The position numbers and the translations under genes are program-made. A model generated the notes under the pieces. It saw only the letters and a program-made list of their open reading frames with translations. It was not told the DNA's origin and did no database searches. Positions 35,172 through 42,646 of a DNA stretch of 64,000 nucleotides are shown in pieces. The DNA is from Pilimelia terevasa (lineage in GTDB: Bacteria; Actinomycetota; Actinomycetes; Mycobacteriales; Micromonosporaceae). The stretch is from the NCBI RefSeq assembly GCF_014647915.1, contig NZ_BMQC01000002.1:248001-312000 (forward strand), given 5' to 3'. The stretch's first letter is position 1. Every line of letters begins with the position of its first letter.

Positions 35172-36821
35172 ATGCAGAACAAGGTGAAGGCCGGTGAGCT
35201 GGTACCGGTCGAGGACCGCGTCCGCTGGACGCTGGGCACCCGGTTCCTGCTCGCCGCCCTCGTCGCGGCCGTCTGGCTGGCCGGCCTCGGCGGCGACCCG
35301 CGCGGGTACACCCACTACTGGCTGGCGGCGCTGGTCGGCTGGCCGGTGCTGAGCGCCGCGACCCTGTTCGCCGGGCGGCTCGGGCGCCGCGGCACCCGCA
35401 TCTCGCTCACCGTGGCGATGCTCGTCGACGGCGTGCTGCTCACGTTCGCCTGGTGGGCCACCGGCGAGCTGAACAGCGCGCTCGCGTACGTGATCATCCT
35501 GCACGCCATCTCGGTGACGCTGCTGGCCTCGTTCCGCACCGGCGCCAAGATCGCGGTGTGGCACAGCGTGCTCGCGCTGATGATCCTGGAGGCGGACCGG
35601 GCCGGGCAGTTCGGCGGCTCCCACCCCTACGCCGCCGGTGAGCTGTGGCTGTACCTGGCCGCCATCTGGACGGCCGTGCTCGGCACGGCGTCGTTCGCCG
35701 CGCACAACGAGCGCGAGCTGCGCCGCCGCCGGTACGACAGCGAGGTGCTGCACCAGTTCGGCGTGAAGGTGGTGTCCAGTTCCGACCCGGACGCCGTGGT
35801 GTCCGCGCTCGCGGCCTTCGCGCAGGCCGAACTCGGCGCCCACCGGGCCGCCGTCCTCGCCTACAGCACCGAGGTCGTCGACCCGACGACGCAGCGGCTG
35901 CTCGCCGCCGTCGTCGACGGCGAGGGCGCCCCCGCGGTGCACCGGATGCTCGCCCACGCGCACCCGCAGTCGCTGGTCGGCGCGGCCATGGCCAGCGGGC
36001 AGACGCTCCTGCGCTCCCGCCTCGACGCCGCCCACGACCCGTGGCTGTCGGAGGTCATGCCGCAGGCCCGCGCGTTCATCGTCGTCCCGTTCGTGCTCGA
36101 CCAGGTCCGCGGCGCGCTCGTCATGCAGATGGGCCGCACGGGCAAGTGGGCGCCGCGGGTGGAGCGCCGCGTGGTGAACACCGCCGAGCAGGCGACCAGC
36201 CAGGCGGCCGGCGCGCTGGAGCTGTCGGTGCTGACCGAGCGGCTGCGCGCGCTGTCGCACACCGACGGCCTCACCGGTGTCGCCAACCGGCGCCGCTTCG
36301 ACGAGGTCCTGGAGGCCGAGCTGCGGCACGGCGGCGAGACGGGTACCCACCTGGGCCTGCTGCTGATCGACATCGACCACTTCAAGCGGCTCAACGACAC
36401 GTACGGCCACCAGGTCGGCGACGAGGTACTCAAACAGGTCGCCCAAGCGGTTCGCGCCGAATGTCCTGAACCGCACCTCGTGGCGCGTTACGGCGGCGAG
36501 GAGTTCGCCGTGGTCCTGTCCGGCGTCGACCCCGTGGCCGGCCTGGCCGCCGGTGAGGCGGTCCGGCGGGCGATCGCGCAGTCGTCGGCGTCTGTCCCGG
36601 TGACGGCGAGTATCGGCGTGGCCTCGTACCCGGGCCACGGGCTGAGCGCCGCCGAGGTCATCGCGGCGGCTGACGCCGCCCTGTACCGGGCCAAGGCCAA
36701 CGGCCGCGACCAGGTCCAGGCCGGCGAGGCCGCGGCACCGAGCAGGTTCGGCCGAACGGCCGACAGCACCGACGCGGGCGTCCCCGAAAACACTTCAGGC
36801 GACGCGCCCGCGACCCGATGA
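35172..36821 (+). CDS. Diguanylate cyclase: six membrane helices, GAF, GGDEF
   Basis: 549 residues. About six membrane helices fill residues 18-180. A GAF domain spans about 205-365 (VLHQFGVKVVSSSDPDAVVSALAAFAQAELG ...). The GGDEF domain spans about 375-530: LRALSHTDGLTGVANRRRFDEVL, LLLIDIDHFKRLNDTYGHQVGDEVL and the active site RYGGEEFAVVLSG (GGEEF form, active). The product inhibition site RxxD normally 5 residues before GGEEF reads PEPH here, so feedback control is probably lost. The gene lies between the two TasA-like genes in one operon, which ties c-di-GMP synthesis to the surface proteins. Confidence 0.9.
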   Translation: MQNKVKAGELVPVEDRVRWTLGTRFLLAALVAAVWLAGLGGDPRGYTHYWLAALVGWPVLSAATLFAGRLGRRGTRISLTVAMLVDGVLLTFAWWATGELNSALAYVIILHAISVTLLASFRTGAKIAVWHSVLALMILEADRAGQFGGSHPYAAGELWLYLAAIWTAVLGTASFAAHNERELRRRRYDSEVLHQFGVKVVSSSDPDAVVSALAAFAQAELGAHRAAVLAYSTEVVDPTTQRLLAAVVDGEGAPAVHRMLAHAHPQSLVGAAMASGQTLLRSRLDAAHDPWLSEVMPQARAFIVVPFVLDQVRGALVMQMGRTGKWAPRVERRVVNTAEQATSQAAGALELSVLTERLRALSHTDGLTGVANRRRFDEVLEAELRHGGETGTHLGLLLIDIDHFKRLNDTYGHQVGDEVLKQVAQAVRAECPEPHLVARYGGEEFAVVLSGVDPVAGLAAGEAVRRAIAQSSASVPVTASIGVASYPGHGLSAAEVIAAADAALYRAKANGRDQVQAGEAAAPSRFGRTADSTDAGVPENTSGDAPATR

Positions 36822-36872
36822 GACTCCACAGCGTCACAGCGGCGCTGACGTAGGAGACCGTAGGAGGATGCC

Positions 36873-37514
36873 ATGGATGGGCACACCAACGTCCCCCCCG
36901 GCCTGTCGGCGCACCCGCGCGGACGGGACCGATGGCGGGGGGCAGCCGTTGTCGTCGGACTCGTGGTGAGCGCTGCGCTCGTCTGGCAGTCCACGCAGGC
37001 GGCGTTCACGGCCACGACCGACAACTCGGACAACGCGTTCGGGGCCGGTACCGTGACCCTGACCGACGATGACGGCGGCTCGGCGCTGTTCACCGTCCCG
37101 GACCTCGCGCCCGGCGACACGGGCAACGCCTGCATCGAGGTGACGTACGGCGGCAGCCTCGCCGCGGCCGTCAAGCTGTACACCCTCAACTACAGCGGCG
37201 TCGACGGTGCCGCCGACGGTGTCACGCTCGACGACAACCTCGACATGCGGATCCAGATGGGCGACGCGGACGACACCTGCGCGCTCGCCAACGGCTGGAG
37301 CGACCTGGCCGGCGCCGCGCCGGGCACCGACATCGCCACGATGCAGGGCGCCCGTACCAACCACGGCAACGGCTACACCGCCTGGTCGCCGACCGGCGCG
37401 GGCAACGAGGTGCGGGCGTTCCGGTTCACCTACACGCTCGACTCGGGGACGCCGAACACGGCCCAGGGCGACGACGTCGAGATCGACTTCCGTTGGGAAG
37501 CGGTGAGCACCTGA
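36873..37514 (+). CDS. TasA/camelysin-like secreted protein with SipW-type signal peptide
   Basis: 213 residues from ATG 36873, preceded by TAGGAGG. A charged N-terminus is followed by a membrane segment (about 23-38) and the cleavage region VWQSTQAAFTATTDNSDNAFGAGTVTL, the pattern of SipW-dependent signal peptides (A-F-T after the cut and then xxN.F.AGtv.L). The mature part is a beta-sandwich with paired motifs shared with the stalked protein upstream: DDDGGSALF, LAPGDTGNACIEVTYGG. The last strands are VRAFRFTYTLDSGTPNTAQGDDVEIDFRWEAV. In Bacillus, relatives form matrix fibres. It is the last gene before a strong terminator. Confidence 0.8.
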   Translation: MDGHTNVPPGLSAHPRGRDRWRGAAVVVGLVVSAALVWQSTQAAFTATTDNSDNAFGAGTVTLTDDDGGSALFTVPDLAPGDTGNACIEVTYGGSLAAAVKLYTLNYSGVDGAADGVTLDDNLDMRIQMGDADDTCALANGWSDLAGAAPGTDIATMQGARTNHGNGYTAWSPTGAGNEVRAFRFTYTLDSGTPNTAQGDDVEIDFRWEAVST

Positions 37515-37546
37515 TAGGCACCTGACCCAGGTGAAGTGAGTGAGCC

Positions 37547-37583
37547 GGTGCCGGGTCGCGCGTCAACCGCGCGGCCCGGCACC
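37547..37583 (+). terminator. Strong hairpin terminator of the TasA-like operon
   Basis: A 16-bp stem (37547-37562 against 37568-37583, 15 Watson-Crick pairs and one G-U) with loop TCAAC, 32 bp after the stop. It separates the operon from the EAL-HDOD gene. Confidence 0.8.
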
Positions 37584-37627
37584 TGGCATTCGACCCCGGC
37601 ACCGCGACTACCGCCTGCGAGGCGAGC

Positions 37628-38863
37628 ATGACCGAACTGGACGACCCCGGCGCCGTGTACCTGCGGCACCGGCCGCTGCACACCGCCGACCGGTACCTCG
37701 TCGGCTTCACCCTCCAGGTGGGGCACCCGGGGGAGGTGCCCGCCGCCGGGCGCGACGACCGGGCCGCCCGCGCGCTGGCCCACCACCTCGGCACCCGGCA
37801 GCGCCAGGACCTGGCCGGCGGGCGCCAGTTGCTCGTCCCGCTGCCAGCGCCGATGCGCACCGGAGCCGTACCGGTGCCGTTCGGACCCGAGGTCCTCGTC
37901 ACCGCCCCCCTCGGCCCCGCCGACGACCCCACCGCCGCCGGGCTGGCCGCCCTCGCCGCCGCCGGCCACGCCCTGGTCCTCGCCGGTGGCACCGCCGCCG
38001 CCGACCCCCGCCTGCTCGGCCTCGCCAGCTACGTCACCCTCGACCTCGCCGCCGACCCCGACGCCCTGCGCGACCTGGCCGACACCTGCCGACACGGCCG
38101 GGGCCGGCTGCGGCTCATCGCCGGCGGCGTCACCACCGGCGCCCACCTGACGTACGCCGAGCTGCTCGGCTGCGAGCTGCTGGAGGGGCCGCTGCTGGAG
38201 CGCGGCGCCGACCGGCCCGCCGGCACCGCGGACGGGTCGCGGATCGGCCGGGTACAGCTCCTCGCCGCGCTGCGCCGGCCGGAGACGCCGCTGGGCGAGA
38301 TCGTCGCGATGGTCGCCCGCGACCCGGGGCTGGCGTTCCGGCTGCTGCACGCCACCAACTCCGCCGCCGCCGGGCTCACCCGCCGGGTGTCCTCCGTCCG
38401 CGAGGCCGTCGTCCTGCTCGGCCTGGGTCGGGTCCGGCAGTGGGTGTCGATGATGGCGCTCGCCGACCTGGCCGACGTGCAGGAGGCGCCGCTGCTGCTG
38501 GCCGTGGCCCGGGCGCGGATGTGCCAGGTGGTGGCGGAGCGCATCGACGCCGACGGCGAGGCCGCGTTCACCGCCGGCCTGCTGCTCGGGGTCGCCGACC
38601 TGCTGGGCGGGCCGGTGACCGCCCTCACCGCGCAGTTGCCGCTCGCGCCCGCGCTCGCCGCCGCGCTGGACCGGGGCGCCGGGGAGCTGGGGCGGGCGCT
38701 GGGGGCGGTGCGGGGGTACCTGCGCTGGGCCGCGCCGCCGCTGGGCTGGCCGCTGCCGCTGGCGGAGCTGGCCGACGTGTACCTGACCTCGTTCGCGTGG
38801 GCGACGCGGATCCTGGCCGACATCGTCACCCCGTCCGCCGGCCGCCCCGCCGCGATCGCCTGA
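37628..38863 (+). CDS. HDOD domain protein with a degenerate EAL-like N-terminus (YuxH type)
   Basis: 411 residues. The N-terminal half (1-200) follows the fold of an EAL phosphodiesterase but lacks the EAL, DDFG and metal-binding residues: VYLRHRPLHTADRYLVGFTLQV at the start and ELLGCELLEGPLLE where EAL proteins have the G.d..QGy.f..P end motif. The HDOD domain follows (about 205-390): IGRVQLLAALRRPETPLGEIVAMVARDPGLAFRLLHATNSAAAGLTRRVSSVREAVVLLGLGRVRQWVSMMAL. Proteins of this type usually bind rather than cut c-di-GMP or act as scaffolds. Its position after the cyclase operon suggests a linked role, but the terminator between them makes it a separate transcript. Confidence 0.8.
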   Translation: MTELDDPGAVYLRHRPLHTADRYLVGFTLQVGHPGEVPAAGRDDRAARALAHHLGTRQRQDLAGGRQLLVPLPAPMRTGAVPVPFGPEVLVTAPLGPADDPTAAGLAALAAAGHALVLAGGTAAADPRLLGLASYVTLDLAADPDALRDLADTCRHGRGRLRLIAGGVTTGAHLTYAELLGCELLEGPLLERGADRPAGTADGSRIGRVQLLAALRRPETPLGEIVAMVARDPGLAFRLLHATNSAAAGLTRRVSSVREAVVLLGLGRVRQWVSMMALADLADVQEAPLLLAVARARMCQVVAERIDADGEAAFTAGLLLGVADLLGGPVTALTAQLPLAPALAAALDRGAGELGRALGAVRGYLRWAAPPLGWPLPLAELADVYLTSFAWATRILADIVTPSAGRPAAIA

Positions 38864-38963
38864 CCGCGGGCGTTCTGGCTGCTCCTGCGCTGTTTCGGGC
38901 CGGAGATCCGCTGATCCCGCGCGGGCCGGTACCGGCACCCGCCGGTCGGGTTACCGTCGTCGG

Positions 38964-39791
38964 ATGGGGGACCGGCTGAGGTGGTGCGGGCACAGCACCG
39001 TGTGGTGGGAGCAGGGCGGGGTCGGCCTGCTCACCGACCCCGTACTCACGTCGCGGGTGGCCCACCTGCGCCGCCGGGCCGGGCCGGCGCCGGTCCTGCC
39101 CCGCGCCCCGGACATCGTGCTGCTGTCCCACCTGCACGCCGACCACCTGCACGTGGCCTCGCTGCGGCGGCTGCGCGGCGCGACGGCGTTCGTCGTCCCG
39201 GTCGGCGCGACCCGGTTCATCCGGCGCGCGCTCGGGCCGGGGTTCGCCGCGCGGTGCATCGAGTTGCCGGTGGGGGAGCAGTGGCGGTACGGGCCCGTGG
39301 TGGTCCGCGCCGTGCCGGCGGCGCACCACCGCGGGCGGCACCCGTGGTCGGCACACCGCGCCGACGCCGTCGGCTACCTGGTCGGCGGTGCGCGGCGGGT
39401 GTGGTTCGCCGGGGACACCGGCCTGCACCCGGACATGGCGGACTTCGGCCCCGTCGACCTCGCGCTGGTCCCGGTGGGCGGCTGGGGGCCGACCCTGGGC
39501 CCGGGGCACCTCGACCCGGCCCGCGCGGTCGAGGCGGTGCGGCGGGTGGCGGCGCGGGCGGCGGTGCCGATCCACTTCGGTACGTTCTGGCCCGTGGGCT
39601 GCGCGCGGGTGCGGCCGGACCTGTTCCACGAACCGGGCGCGCGGTTCGCGGCCGAGGCGGCCGCCGCCCTGCCCGAGCTCGCCGTGACCCTGCTGGCGCC
39701 CGGCGAGGAGACGACCCTGCCCTCGGCCGGGGCGTGGCCGGACGAGGTGGCCGGGCCGCCCGGCCGGTCCGCCGGGGGCGACGACCGGTGA
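38964..39791 (+). CDS. MBL fold metal-dependent hydrolase (UlaG/RomA-like)
   Basis: 275 residues. WCGHSTVWWEQGGVGLLTDPVL at the N-terminus and the metal motif LLSHLHADHLH (HxHxDH) define the class. More ligands are seen in AAHHRGRH, WFAGDTGLHPDM (Asp) and IHFGTFWP (His). Close relatives are L-ascorbate-6-phosphate lactonase-like and N-acyl-phosphatidylethanolamine phospholipase-like enzymes; the substrate is not predictable. The stop overlaps the start of the DedA-like gene (GTGA). Confidence 0.88.
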   Translation: MGDRLRWCGHSTVWWEQGGVGLLTDPVLTSRVAHLRRRAGPAPVLPRAPDIVLLSHLHADHLHVASLRRLRGATAFVVPVGATRFIRRALGPGFAARCIELPVGEQWRYGPVVVRAVPAAHHRGRHPWSAHRADAVGYLVGGARRVWFAGDTGLHPDMADFGPVDLALVPVGGWGPTLGPGHLDPARAVEAVRRVAARAAVPIHFGTFWPVGCARVRPDLFHEPGARFAAEAAAALPELAVTLLAPGEETTLPSAGAWPDEVAGPPGRSAGGDDR

Positions 39792-40381
39792 CGGCGGTCC
39801 TGCTCTACCTGCTGGCAGCCGTACTGGTGGGGGCGGTGCTACCCGTCGTCCCGACCGGCGCGGCGGTGAGCGGGGCCGCGGCGTACGCCTGGCACCACCA
39901 CCCGCCGACGGTGCCGCTGGTCGTCCTGACGGGCGCCGCGGGGGCGTGGACCGGTGACCTCGCCGTGTACGCGGCGTGCCGGTGGGGCGGCGAGCGCCTG
40001 GCCCGCCGGCTGCGCTGGCTGCGCGACGGCGAGTTGACGGCGACCCTCGCGGCGCGCCTGCGCACCCACGCCGTACCGGTGCTGCTGGTCTCCCGGCTGC
40101 TGCCCGCCGGCCGCATTCCCGTCCTGGTCGGCGCGGCGCTGACGGGCCTGGCGACGGCGCGGTTCGCGGTGGCGAACGCGCCGGCCTGCGTCGCGTGGGC
40201 GACGGCGTACGCGGCGGTGGGGCTGGCCGGCGGGGCGCTGTTCGCCGAGCCCTGGCAGGCCGTCGTCGCCGCCGTCCTGGCGGTCGGGGCGATCTGGTAC
40301 GCGCTGTCGGCGTTCGCCCGGCCGGCCGCCCCGCCACCCCCGGCGCCGCCGTCCCCCGCCCCGGTCGACCCGGCCCGCTGA
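39788..40381 (+). CDS. DedA/SNARE-associated-like membrane protein
   Basis: 197 residues starting at GTG. Four or five membrane segments; the loop GDLAVYAACRWGGERLARRLRW followed by HAVPVLLVSRLLPAGRIPVLVGAALTGLATARFAVANAPACVAWATAYAAVGLAGG matches the DedA core (the 'G...gd...Y..Gr..G......f..r..p..R......aG......f...n..g...W' pattern). DedA proteins flip phospholipids or undecaprenyl phosphate. The tail is Pro-rich. Coupled by overlap to the upstream MBL hydrolase. Confidence 0.75.
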   Translation: MTAVLLYLLAAVLVGAVLPVVPTGAAVSGAAAYAWHHHPPTVPLVVLTGAAGAWTGDLAVYAACRWGGERLARRLRWLRDGELTATLAARLRTHAVPVLLVSRLLPAGRIPVLVGAALTGLATARFAVANAPACVAWATAYAAVGLAGGALFAEPWQAVVAAVLAVGAIWYALSAFARPAAPPPPAPPSPAPVDPAR

Positions 40382-40385
40382 CGCG

Positions 40386-42317
40386 TCAGGCGGCCGGCGG
40401 CGCCAGGCCCAGCTCGTCCCGCCAGCGGACGAGCTGGCGGTGCACGGCGGCCGGTCCCGCCAGCTCCTCGTCCACCCGCCAGGCCGCCGGGTGCAGCAGG
40501 ACCGCCTCGGTCTGCCAGCCGCCGAGCCCGCCGTGGTTGCCCACCAGCTCCTCGAACGCCGCCACCTCGTCGGTGTCGGGGTCGACTGTGGACACCAGGA
40601 CGAGGTCGCCGACGTCCGTGCGCCGCTGGTGGTCGCGGACGGCGGCGGGCGCGTGCGGGCCGTACGGCGCGAGGGGGTCGGCGCCGGTCACCGCCCCGCC
40701 GTCGAGCCGGTGGACCCCGTCGCCGCCCACCGCGACCGGACCGGCCGGGCCGTCGTCGACCACCACGAACCCGATGCCGGGGTGCGCGGCCAGGGCCCGG
40801 ACCAGGCCCGGGTACGCCGACTCCAGGGCCGCCCAGTCCGCCCGGCCCGGCAGGGCGGTGAGGTAGACCAGCGCCAGGTTGCCCGAGGCGGCCACGACCA
40901 CCTCCTCGCCGGCCGGCGGCGCGGCGGCCGCCCGCGCCGCGGTGACCTCCGCGCGCACCACCTCGGCGAGGGTGCGCCCGTACCGCTGCCGGAAGGTCGA
41001 CCCCTGGCTCTGCCCGTGGTCGGAGAGCACCACCATGCGGTAGTCGCGCCCGCCGCCGTGGACGGCCAGCCGGCTGAGGATCCCCACCACCCGGTCCAGC
41101 GACTCCAGGACGCCCATCGCCTCCGCCCGCGCCGGACCGGCGTGGTGGGCCACCTCGTCGTAGTCGACGAAGTCGCAGAAGACCACCGGCGCCCCGGCGG
41201 CGAGCTGCTCGGCGACCAGCGACACCGTGAGGTCGCGCAGCAGCACGTTGGTGGCGGGGCGCAGCAGCAGGTACCGGCCGCCGCGCCCGACCCGCGGCCA
41301 CACCCGGCGGCGGCGTTGCAGCCGCGCCTGGTGCAGTTCCTTGAGCATCTCGCCGACACCGAGGACCAGCACCCGGGCCAGCCCGTACGGGCTGGTCATG
41401 AACGCCGCGTACGCCGCTGACCGCCCCGGCAGGGTCCCCCGGCTGACCGTCAGCAGGCTGGCGGCGGCGTCGCCGGTGAAGACGTTGCTGACGCTCGCCC
41501 CGCCGCCGGCCAGAAGTCCCCGGCCGGTGCGGATGCGCTCCTCCACCTGGGCGGCGTCGCGCGGCCGGCTGGTCACCACGAGCCGGCCGGCCGCCTTGTC
41601 GTACCACCGGAAGCCGGGGACCGCGCGGTCGTCGCCGTACAGCAGCCCGGCCTGGGCGGCCGGCGTCGTCGCGGGCAGGCCGGTGTGCCAGCGCCGCAGC
41701 CGGTACCGGCCCGAGCGCAGCCAGTCGCCGATGTGCGGCAGGTTCCCGGCCCGGACCGCCCACTGGAGGATCGGCGCGGCGACCCCGTCGAGCTGGATGA
41801 CGAGCAGGCCGGGCGCGCGGTGCCCGTCGACCCTGCGCCGGCGCACCATCCGGCGCAGGGTCTCGGCGATGAAGGCGTCGTCGGTACCGGCGTCGGCCAG
41901 CCAGTGCACCATCGCCGACAGGGTGGCCGCCACGACCGCCGCGACGAAAGCCAGCGCGAAGGGCAGCGGCTGGCCGTCGGCCAGCAGCAGCGCCACGTAG
42001 ATCACGGTCGCCTGGACGAACACCCCGACCACCAGTGCGCCGTACCCGCCGAGAACCGTGGCGACGACGAGCAGCAGCGGCCGCAGGACGGCGCCGACGG
42101 CGGCCACGAGGACGACCAGCCACAGCATCGACAGGACGCCGCGGGTGTTGACGCCGGGCAGCAGCCACAGGGTCAGCGACAGGACCAGGAAGGAGATCGC
42201 GGTACCGCGCAGCAGCGAGCGGACCCGGGCGATGGTGGGCCGCCAGTCGCGCAGTACCCGCACCCCGAGCCGCACCCGGGCGCGCGGGCCGCCGCCTGGC
42301 GGCGCTCCCGCCGACAT
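40386..42317 (-). CDS. Fusion of a holin-like four-helix domain with a type I phosphodiesterase/nucleotide pyrophosphatase domain
   Basis: 643 residues from ATG 42317; a start 21 codons upstream is possible. After a basic leader, four membrane helices (about 35-145) read LLRGTAISFLVLSLTLWLLPGVNT ... VLRPLLLVVATVLGGYGALVVGVFVQATVIYVALLLAD, like the phage_holin_4_2 family. The rest is an alkaline-phosphatase-superfamily domain: LLVIQLDGVAAPILQWAVRAGNLPHI (metal Asp), LPATTPAAQAGLLYG (nucleophile Thr), FVDYDEVAHHAGPA (Asp/His) and VVLSDHGQSQG (Asp-His). The active site is complete, facing outward if the helices are conventional. Such proteins are common in actinomycetes; substrate unknown, possibly a phospholipid or teichoic-type polymer. 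Confidence 0.82.
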   Translation of the reverse strand: MSAGAPPGGGPRARVRLGVRVLRDWRPTIARVRSLLRGTAISFLVLSLTLWLLPGVNTRGVLSMLWLVVLVAAVGAVLRPLLLVVATVLGGYGALVVGVFVQATVIYVALLLADGQPLPFALAFVAAVVAATLSAMVHWLADAGTDDAFIAETLRRMVRRRRVDGHRAPGLLVIQLDGVAAPILQWAVRAGNLPHIGDWLRSGRYRLRRWHTGLPATTPAAQAGLLYGDDRAVPGFRWYDKAAGRLVVTSRPRDAAQVEERIRTGRGLLAGGGASVSNVFTGDAAASLLTVSRGTLPGRSAAYAAFMTSPYGLARVLVLGVGEMLKELHQARLQRRRRVWPRVGRGGRYLLLRPATNVLLRDLTVSLVAEQLAAGAPVVFCDFVDYDEVAHHAGPARAEAMGVLESLDRVVGILSRLAVHGGGRDYRMVVLSDHGQSQGSTFRQRYGRTLAEVVRAEVTAARAAAAPPAGEEVVVAASGNLALVYLTALPGRADWAALESAYPGLVRALAAHPGIGFVVVDDGPAGPVAVGGDGVHRLDGGAVTGADPLAPYGPHAPAAVRDHQRRTDVGDLVLVSTVDPDTDEVAAFEELVGNHGGLGGWQTEAVLLHPAAWRVDEELAGPAAVHRQLVRWRDELGLAPPAA

Positions 42318-42646
42318 CCCCCCACGATCCCACGGCGCCCCCGGGGATTCCCGCTTTCCCGGTGCCGACGTGCGCCCCACCGCCTCACCGCCCGCCTCGT
42401 CCTCCCGTAAGCTCGTTTCGACGCTGCGGCCTCCGACATCCCGAAGCAGGGAGGGCGGGGGCCGCAGCCGTATGCGCGCGTACCTTCACACCGGGTGCGC
42501 GTGCACCGACTGGACCGCTCAGTAGCGGTCAGCATTGCGATGGGTGGCGAGACGCGAATCACAATGTCCGATAGCTGACATTGCTCTACCGCTGCTGCTC
42601 GGACTCTCGGGACTATCGCGGCGACTGCATGCAGATTGGAGAAGCA
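42318..42646. other. Intergenic region with three hairpins at the edge of a lower-GC segment
   Basis: No gene is seen in these 329 bases. They hold CTGCGGCC and its complement (42424-42431 and 42460-42467, 28-nt loop), GGTGC-GCGT-GCACC near 42494-42507, and a perfect 7-bp stem GACCGCT-CAGT-AGCGGTC (42513-42530). From about 42530 on GC content falls sharply and stays low through the DNase gene. The hairpins may end transcripts or mark the border of acquired DNA. Confidence 0.5.

Noticed and set aside
34032-36821. An open frame that seems to join the TasA-like anchor region to the diguanylate cyclase
   Set aside because: Upstream of 35172 this frame is not the frame of the anchor protein and has Arg/Gly-rich shadow sequence. 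ATG 35172 follows the anchor stop by 2 bp, so these are two proteins.
40386-42317. Prophage remnant because of the holin-like helices
   Set aside because: No other phage genes nearby; the helices are fused to an enzyme domain and such fusions are chromosomal in actinomycetes.
42424-42530. tRNA or other structured RNA gene as the island attachment site
   Set aside because: The hairpins do not form a cloverleaf, and no CCA-adjacent acceptor stem or T-loop motif is seen.
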